Shown piece after piece: positions 57,070-64,000 of a stretch of 64,000 nucleotides of DNA. The stretch covers positions 100,485,416 to 100,549,415 of the forward strand of contig CM037596.1 of the NCBI GenBank assembly GCA_021018995.1. Reading direction: 5' to 3'. The notes beneath the pieces were generated by a model. It was not told the DNA's origin, did not search any database, and saw nothing but the letters and a program-made list of their open reading frames with translations. The stretch comes from Chloranthus sessilifolius. Its lineage: Eukaryota > Streptophyta > Magnoliopsida > Chloranthales > Chloranthaceae. A program made the translations under genes and the position numbers. The first letter of the stretch is position 1, and each line of letters starts with the position of its first letter.

Positions 57070-57250
57070 ATAACTTGGATGTCCGGGCTTCTTAGAAAAC
57101 TTGATTAATCTCAGGAGTATATGCGCACCCTAAATTAGCATATGTCAAGTCAAAATAAGATATAAATTCTTAGGGTGGCCTCAAAGGGATTTAAACTCGG
57201 GTCTTCCACTTCGTGAGGCGGATGCCTGGCCGGCTTGCCAAACCCCTAAG
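57070..57250 (-). mobile_element. SINE-like element, same family as 39270-39445
   Basis: On the minus strand TGGCAAGCCGGC (A box), GAGTTTAAATCCC (worn B box) and the body text CCACCCTAAGAATTTA, ATGCTAATTTAGGGTGCGC, AGATTAATCAAGTTTTCTAA match the other copy in order. Confidence 0.6.
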
Positions 57251-57537
57251 GTTAGCCAAAGGCCGCACTCATTTTCAAAAGTTTTTTTGTAACTACGGAA
57301 TAAATGAGGTAATTTTTGAATTAGTAGTATAGATGATGGCCATCTACATGAAATATTTGGATTGATCTCTAAGGTATGCCACATCAATTAACACCTACTT
57401 GTAAGGAGATCCATCTTAGAAGGTTTCTAGGATATTCGGTCCGCTTGTATTATTTGCAAGTGGTAAGATTGTTTTCTTCCTCTGCCCAATTATTTGAACA
57501 TCATTTTAGCATTTAAATGGTCTCACACTATTAATTG

Positions 57538-57760
57538 CATGGCATCAAAATCGGTATCGGCTTGCTCAAGATCAATACGAATCGGCTGATATATATCGGC
57601 TATTTTATTTTATTTTTTAAAGAAAGGAAAAGTCTATGTCTCAGCCGATACGGGCCCGTATCGGATACCCGAGTTGGGATACGGATATGTATTGGGCCGA
57701 TACGTATCAGTTTGCCAAGAAACTGATACATATCTGTATCGACCGATTTTTGATACCTTG
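57538..57760. mobile_element. hAT MITE, GTATCGG family
   Basis: Ends CATGGCATCAAAATCGG and TTTTTGATACCTTG. Flanks attaattg (57530-57537) and attaatgg (57761-57768) agree in 7 of 8 bases. Body of CCGATAC/GTATCGG words. Confidence 0.85.
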
Positions 57761-57779
57761 ATTAATGGTATAAAATACG

Positions 57780-58325
57780 AGCAAGTTAAGATGCCTCCTC
57801 TATTGAATTGCAATAGACTTGAAAATCTTACTTTTTGTGAAAATTTTCAACTTTTTAATTACTAATATTAAAGTTAATGAACTGAAGGGTTCACATTTAC
57901 TTAGAGATATGAATCTTTGGTTGAGACATTTTCTATTCGAAATGCTATAATAGCTAGCAGAGCTTTAGGAGACTGGGAAAGGAGTTGTCGCAAGGGTTTA
58001 GCGGCTTAGCTTTACACCGTTTAGGATTTAAATAAATGGGCCGGGCCCGGCATGGATAACTATGGGCTTGGGTTTGGGCTACAAGGTAAAAGCCTGACCC
58101 AGACCGTTTATATAAATTCCTTATTAATTTTCTTTTGAAAAAAAACTCTTAAAAATTATTAAAAATCCAATACAAATGGGTCAGATTAGCCATCCGGGCC
58201 GGGCCCAAAGTATTTTTTAAAAAAAGCGGCTGAGTGATAACCTAGCCCGAACTGTTGACGGCCCTAGCTACAAGGCCAAGCCTTTTTTAAAAACTAATTT
58301 TAAAAATGGCGAATTACCGGGTAGG
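57780..58325. other. No gene; GGGCCGGGCCC-rich hAT-type remnant at about 58030-58270
   Basis: AAATGGGCCGGGCCCGG on the left and GAACTGTTGACGGCCCTAG on the right resemble the TAGGGCTGTCAATGG family ends. 57780-58020 shows nothing recognised. Confidence 0.45.
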
Positions 58326-58734
58326 CAGGGCTGGCTCACACCCTAGGCATGTTAGGCTGATGCCTAGGGTCTCCTAATTAGGAGGGGTCTATAAAAATAT
58401 CTTTCCCCATTAAAAGTCTATTATAAAGTCGTTTTGTCGTATCGTGCGTTTGTTTGCTTTTTTTTTTTTAAGGGTTTTTTTGCAAATACCTCCTTAGTTA
58501 TGTTGATATTACAAATAACCTCCCTAGTTATAATTATTTGCTTTAAACCCCTTGAGTTAGCATTTTGGTATTTACAAAATACCCTCTTTAACTGATGCTA
58601 CTTTAAATGGTTAACAAGCTGTTAAAAAATAGTCTAAATACCATATTTATCATTTTTTAAATTAAATTACTAAATTGCCACCCTCTACACATGGTAAGAG
58701 TAATTTTAAATCCACCCCTCCACTTACAAAAAAT

Positions 58735-59350
58735 AATAATTTTAAATCCACTCACCAAATTTATGAGTTCGCTCACGCTGAAAAACATTGACTGCATTGA
58801 ATCGGACGATGGAGATCATTTATCGTCCCAACCTTTCACACAATAGATCTTGAGATCACGGTGGCACTATTAGACGGTTGGCTGCATTGAATCAGGCAAT
58901 GGAGATCATTTATCGTCCCAACCTTTCACACGATGCATCTTGAGATCATGGTGGCACAATCAGACAATTGACTGCATTGAATTGGATGATGGAGGCCGTT
59001 TATCGTCCCAACAATTCACACGATGGATCTTGAGATCATGGTGGCACCATCAGACGGTTGATTACACTGAATCGGACGATGGAGATTGTTTATCGTCATA
59101 ACCTTTTACACGATAGATCTTGAAATCACGGTGGCACCATCAGATGGTTGATTTTTTATTTCATGTGGTACACACCCAAAAAAATGACCTTAAAATTAAT
59201 TTTAACCGTATACGTGATGTTAAGGTCACTTTTCTGAAATGTGTGCCACGAAATAAAACACTGATCATCTAATGGTATGCCTAAGCGATCTCCATCATCT
59301 TATTCAATGCAATCAATGTGTTTTAGCGTGGGTGAACTCAAAGATTCGGT
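58735..59350. mobile_element. GAGTACC-family foldback with a fourfold-amplified arm
   Basis: The left part (TTTTAAATCCACTCACCAA) and the right part (GGTGAACTCAAAGATTCGGTGG) are family ends. One arm segment of about 90 bp is present four times in tandem (58791, 58882, 58971, 59061, ending at 59150). The other arm has a single copy. Confidence 0.75.
58791..59150. repeat. Four tandem copies of a 90-bp MITE arm segment
   Basis: Each unit runs CTGCATTGAATCGGACGATG ... TTTATCGTCCCAACC ... CTTGAGATCATGGTGGCACC ... AGACGGTTGA. Units differ by about 10-20% of bases, so the amplification is not very recent. Confidence 0.9.
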
Positions 59351-59597
59351 GGATGGAAGCGGACGCGGTTAGGCAATCCAATTCTTAAAAATGAGTCTTG
59401 AATCATATAGGAAATTGGAGGGACGAGTATTTTGAGTGGAACACGTAGATTGAAGGTTTTTTTTTCAAGAATAATTGCATCGTTTGCCACAAATCCTCCA
59501 TTGGTTGAGTATTGTCCAAACGTTGGCATGCTTTAATGGGGGAATCACCCATCTGATGAGTCTTGAATCTGATGGGTGAATGAAAGGCCTTTTAGAA

Positions 59598-60008
59598 GAG
59601 TACCTTTAAATCTACCCATGAATCTTTAAGTTCACCCACGCTGAAACACGTTAATTGAATTGAATCGAATCAAATGATGGAGATCATTTATCCTCCCAAT
59701 CTTTCACATGATGGATCTTGAGATCATGATCGTACCATTAGACGGTCAGTGTTTTATTTCACGCAGCATACATCTAAAAAAAGTGACCTTAACATCACGT
59801 GCATGCTTAAAATTGATATTAAGGTCACTTTTAGGGGTGCGTACCACATGAAATAAAAAGTCGACCGTTTGATGGTACACCCATGATCTAAAGATCGATC
59901 TCATAAAATATTGGGACAATAAAAAATCTCCATCGTTTGATTCAATGCAGTCGATGTGTTTCAGCGTGGGTGAACTCAAAGATTTTGTGGGTGGATTTAA
60001 AGGTACTC
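59598..60008. mobile_element. Mutator-type foldback MITE with exact 9-bp target duplication
   Basis: Ends GAGTACCTTTAAATCTACCC and GGGTGGATTTAAAGGTACTC are inverted. cttttagaa flanks both sides exactly (59589-59597, 60009-60017). 411 bp, almost one long hairpin; same family as 26110-26486. Confidence 0.92.
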
Positions 60009-60582
60009 CTTTTAGAATAATGGTAAATTATAATGGCATGACTTGTAAATAAAGGTGAATGAAGGGCCTTTTAGAATGGTGATAAACTTTAATAGCATGA
60101 CTTGTAAATATAGATGAATGAAGAGCCTTTTAAAATGGTGGTATTTTTAAAATATTGATTTCATTAAGGGCAAAATAGGCTTTTCATCCATTAACTCACG
60201 GCTAGTTAACGGCAGGGGATTATATGAAACAGAAACACAAAAGTAGGGGCTGCAAAATAAATACTCATAACTCAGGGCATTTCTTATAATATTAACATAA
60301 CACGGAAGGTATATGCAAAAAACCCTTTTTTAAATTTCATAATTTAACTAAATGACATCTATATTTGGAACCATAGTTATGAAATTAGAATCTGCAGTTG
60401 CAAATAATACTAACCATCATCATTTAAAATCATAAACTTCACTTTCGCTTATTTCGTAGCTACCTAATTTTATCTTTTTATTTCTCTCTCTCTCCAAAGT
60501 CACCCCTTAAGCCTTAATATCCCATAACAATACCTCTCGAAAGGCCCAATTGGGGGCCCCACAAAATCGATACTTTTTTCTA

Positions 60583-60995
60583 GGGTACCTCTATTAGCGC
60601 TCACACAATCTCTGAAAGCGCTCACATGTGCAACCCCTAGAAAAACCATTGATTACTTTGGATCAGCTGATGAATATCATGTTTCACCCCGATCTTTCAC
60701 ACAATGGATGAGATCATGTAGCACGTATCAGAAAGTCAATTTTTTATTTCATATATTTCAAACCCCAAAAAATGCCCCTTGAATCCTGTGGCACACATCA
60801 CGCTCAATCGTGATTTTAGGGTAATTTTTTAGGGATCTGTAACATGTGGAATAAAAAATTGGCCGTCTGATAGGTGTGCCATGATCTCAAGATCCATTGT
60901 GTGGAAGATCGGGGTAAAAAAATTTTCAATCATCTAATCTAAAGCACTCAATGATTTTGAAGGGATTTTCGACATGAGAACTAATAGAGGTACAC
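60583..60995. mobile_element. Foldback MITE, GGGTACCTC family, nested in the hAT
   Basis: Ends GGGTACCTCTATTAGCGC and GAACTAATAGAGGTACAC are inverted. Arms carry GATCTTTCACACAATGG and CCATTGTGTGGAAGATCG. The flanks are T-rich, so the target duplication is ambiguous. Confidence 0.75.
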
Positions 60996-61039
60996 TTTTT
61001 TTATCGTAAAAAAGATTTTTTACATTTTTTATTTTATTA

Positions 61040-61496
61040 GGAAATTTGCATTTTCGGCCCTACAAGTTTGCTTATTTGCAAAAACGGCCTTATAGTTTGA
61101 AATTGTGCAAAATAGGCCAGTTCCAAGCCAAGCCGTTTCTACTTCAGCATCCACCTGTTTTTTCGTTATATATGTTTATTTTTCATTTTTTTTATTGTCC
61201 ATTTTTTCAGTTCCGACTATAATAGCGCTCGCTTATAATTGCGAGTCGTGGTACTCGATATTTTAAGCGCTATCTTGGACGCTATTTTATAATAACGGAC
61301 GATATTTTATGATCGCGATCGCTAATATATGATAGATTTTAGGGTACGAAGAAAAAAAAAAGATTACCGTGTTTATTAGTTAGTGATCTGCAAAAAATAT
61401 AAGACTATAAGACATAAGTAAAAAAAAAAAAAAAAATAAATAAAAAACTCGTTAACATACCGCTATATTAAGATTGCAGTCACTTATAAAAAAAAT

Positions 61497-61558
<62 letters not shown>

Positions 61559-61871
61559 GTTAGCGGTATGTTAGCGGCCACTATCTTAAGATAGCGGCCG
61601 CTAACTTATAAAAATAATAATAATAATAATTTTTAAAGATGGCAGGCCGCTAACATACCACTAACTTAAAAAAAAAAAAAAAATTAAATTTTTTTTTTTT
61701 ATAAGATATCGGCAGATATCCTAAGATAGCGACCGATATTTTAAGATATCGCCTACTATCCTAAGATAGTGGCCGATATTTAATTAATTATTTTTTTTTT
61801 AAGTTAGCGGTATGTTAGCGGCCACTATCTTAAGATAGCGGCCGCTAACTATAAAAAAAAAAGAGAATATA

Positions 61872-61911
<40 letters not shown>

Positions 61912-61970
61912 TTAAGATAGCGGTATGTTAGCGGCTGCTAACTTATTAAAAATATATATATATATATATT

Positions 61971-62018
<48 letters not shown>

Positions 62019-62543
62019 AAGATATCTAAAATATCTTAAGTTATCGACCGATATGATAAGATATCTAAAATATCGGTCAATACCTTAAAAAAAAAAAAAA
62101 AAAAAAAAAATTTTTTTTTTTTTTATAAGATATCGGCCGATATGTTAAGATATCGCCCGTTATCTTAAAAAAAATAAAATAATTCGGCCGATATTTTAAG
62201 TTATCGGTTGATATTTTAAGTTATCGGCCGATAACTTAAAATATCAGCCGATGTTAGAATATATTGGTCGATAATTTAAAACATCGGCCGATATTTTAAG
62301 TTATCGGTCAATATCCTAAGATAGCGGCAGATATTTAAAAAAAAAAAAAAAAATTTATTTTTTAAGTTAGCGGTATATTAGCGACCACTATCTTAAGATA
62401 GCGGCCGTTAACTATATAAAAAAAAAAGAATAAATTTTTTATTTTATTTTATTTTATTTTATTTTATTTTTATTATTTTTTGTAAGATAGTGGTATGTTA
62501 GCGGCCGCTATTTTAAGATAGCGGTCGCTAATAAGCATTGGGA

Positions 62544-62612
<69 letters not shown>

Positions 62613-62721
62613 AAAACGTGGAACTGACTTGACTTGGAACTGGCTTGTTCTGTAAGGATTGAAATTATAGGACCATTTCTATAAATACGCAAACTTATAA
62701 GGCCGAAAGTACAAATTTTCC
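61040..62721. mobile_element. TIR element filled with self-complementary satellite arrays
   Basis: The left end (GGAAATTTGCATTTTCGGCC, ACAAGTTTGCTTATTTGC, CGGCCTTATAGTTTGAAAT) is inverted at the right end (ATTATAGGACCATTTC, ACGCAAACTTATAAGGCCG, GTACAAATTTTCC), over about 60 bp. The interior is made of TTAGCGGCCGCTAA, ATCTTAAGAT, ATATCGGCCGATAT and GGTATGTTAGCGG words with (AT)n, (TTA)n, (TTTTA)n and poly-A/T blocks. No coding. It lies within the hAT element at 58326. Confidence 0.75.
61502..61549. repeat. (AT)n microsatellite
   Basis: Pure AT run of 48 bp; further AT runs lie at about 61951-62014 and 62550-62608, all in the same element. Confidence 0.95.
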
Positions 62722-63053
62722 TTTTTTATTCTCTCTCCTCTTGGGCTCAATTTTCTAACTGCCTCTTACTTTTTCCCAAAAAGAAAAGTTACAATCTATG
62801 AAATCTTCTTCTCCTCTGTCATCATCTTTTACAAGTTGTTTCTTTTTTTCCCTCTTCTACAAATCACTAAACTTTAAGTCCTTATCTCTTTTAAAATTGT
62901 GATCTCTCATTTTTTTCTCTTAAATTAATCATCAAAAATATTATTATTATTATTTTATATTTATTTATCTATTTCCAGGGTAATTAATTTTTTTTATTAG
63001 GGCCTCATTGGAGACACTTGCCTAGGACCTTAGACCACGTTGAGCCGGCCCTG

Positions 63054-63490
63054 TCAGTAGGGTCCAAACTTTTCACTTTTTCACCTGACTGGGTCTAGTC
63101 TATGGCTAATTTCCCAGCAGAGTCTGTGATGCATTTTGTTCATTTTTTATAATGAAAATGTCTTTTACTTAAGAGCACATGCACATTTTGCAAGTGAGAT
63201 TGATCGGTCCTATATGAGTCCACGACCAATTGGTCTCATATGAGACCGCAACCAATTGATCTCGTTTGTGGTCTCATACAAGACCCAATCGATCGATCTC
63301 ACTTAAAGATAAATGTGCACATGCTTTTAGTTAAAATATATTTTCACTCATTAAAAATTGAACAAAAAACACATGCACATTTGTTTTTTAAATGATAGAT
63401 GATTTGGAACCTTGTTGGATAATTACTGATAGATCATACCTCGTTAGGTAATTATGTAAAAGTTTGGAATCCTCTACTGTGAAAAATCCC
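63054..63490. mobile_element. Small foldback MITE at about 63169-63330
   Basis: AAGAGCACATGCACATTTT and AAATGTGCACATGCTTTT are inverted. The body repeats CAATTGGTCTCATATGAGAC, GATCGATCTCAC and CAATCGATCGATC words in both orientations. The rest of the stretch is plain. Confidence 0.65.
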
Positions 63491-64000
63491 TTTAAAAAAT
63501 AACAATTTTTGGATTATAAACCTATGAAATCAAATAAAAAAAACCTGACCCAAAACTTATCCAAAACCAAAAAATCGAAACTGATTTTTGATTGCTCCGA
63601 TTTCGGTCTTTAGGTCTTAGGTGCCCAAAATCGAAAACTGGTTGTGGAGGGAGAGAAATTGATAAAAAACCCGAAAATAAAAAAATCTCTTAACTAAAAA
63701 GGAAAATGCAAAAAACCAAATTGAAATCCCGTTTGATCGATTTATTTCGGTTTCGATTCCAGCTTCAAGGAATGAAGAGTTCGGTTAACCAAAATGGAAA
63801 CTATCATATTTATGTTCGGATTCCATTTTGAGTACAACGGACCGAAATTTCGATTTGGGTTAACCGAACTTCCATCCTGTGCGACACCTCTCCCTAACTT
63901 TAGAAAAAAATATTTGTTTTGCAAAAGGGTACTGCTTTTTCTGCTTGTTTTTGAAATAAGGACCATACAAATTTTATGGACAAAAATCATTGGCTGATTT
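63490..64000. mobile_element. GGTTCGGTTT-word MITE, worn copy
   Basis: Words AAAATCGAAAC, CCGATTTCGG, CGGTTTCGATTCC and TTAACCGAAC recur. The right part reads ACTTCCATCCTGTGC, like the TAGGGATGCAAG terminus of 46747-47148 with changes. Exact ends not fixed. Confidence 0.5.

Larger units (their letters stand above)
58472..60325. mobile_element. Mutator-type TIR element nested in the hAT
   Basis: GGGTTTTTTTGCAAATACC at the left and TATATGCAAAAAACCC at the right match the ends of 47391-48131. Flanks tttttttaa and ttttttaaa fit a 9-bp duplication in low-complexity sequence. Two GAGTACC-family foldbacks lie inside. Confidence 0.7.
58326..63053. mobile_element. hAT element (non-autonomous) filled with nested elements
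   Basis: The left end CAGGGCTGGCTCACACCCTA and the right end TTGAGCCGGCCCTG are inverted. Both continue with CCTAGGCA and GTCTCC text in opposite orientation, like the 16923-18561 element. Flanks cgggtagg and tcagtagg agree in 5 of 8 bases. It spans 4.7 kb, but most of that is later insertions (58472-60325, 60583-60995, 61040-62721). No transposase is seen. Confidence 0.7.

Noticed and set aside
58791-59150. CRISPR-like array
   Set aside because: Units are contiguous 90-bp tandem repeats without unique spacers, in a plant MITE.
61040-62721. Centromeric or telomeric satellite
   Set aside because: No long regular period and no telomere repeat; clean inverted ends show a transposon.

Overview
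This is nuclear DNA of a flowering plant. It is AT-rich and gene-poor, with spliced genes, LINEs, tRNA-derived SINEs, LTR-element fossils and a very dense load of miniature DNA transposons (MITEs). The repeat style suggests a magnoliid or other early-diverging angiosperm, but that is a low-confidence impression.

Two host genes are well supported. (1) 25343-27291, plus strand: a two-exon gene for a secreted pollen Ole e 1-like protein of 160 residues with the six family cysteines. (2) 36049-50624, plus strand: a ten-exon gene for a 382-residue protein related to the plant bifunctional riboflavin kinase/FMN phosphatase. All intron phases agree and the frame is open throughout. Its N-terminal HAD phosphatase half keeps all four catalytic motifs. 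Its C-terminal riboflavin-kinase half has lost the P-T-A-N motif and the catalytic Glu, so it looks like a phosphatase fused to a pseudokinase. Its introns are filled with MITEs, a SINE and a LINE.

Layout. 1-5146: broken hAT transposon (minus strand) whose right part is a succession of short self-complementary arrays. 5147-16922: LTR-element fossils, including a gag-only element at 11322-15150, and local tandem duplications. 16923-18561: non-autonomous hAT with an exact 8-bp target duplication and two nested foldback MITEs. 19966-24200: foldbacks, a TRIM-like fossil and a triple nest. 24747-27291: hAT MITE and the Ole e 1 gene. 28644-32956: LTR element without recognisable genes, flanked by GTGCC, carrying a nested MITE and SINE. 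33500-36000: MITEs. 36049-50624: the HAD/kinase-like gene. 51690-54510: LINE followed by an opposed SINE. 54900-57800: LTR-like fossil with a CACTA MITE, a template-switch-like rearrangement and more MITEs. 58326-63053: a nested stack of DNA transposons inside one hAT element.

The main new pattern is a set of hAT-type elements whose interiors are built almost wholly of one short self-complementary motif: GTATCGGCCGATAC in one family, CGAAATTTCG-like in another, and TTATCGGACGATAA in the hAT relic. Target duplications of 8 bp mark many copies. The hAT relic at the left edge and the MITE at 40678-40903 share nearly the same terminus (CATGGGTCAAAAT and CATGGATCAAAAT), which links a former autonomous source to non-autonomous copies. 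All calls come from reading the sequence by eye; no search was run.
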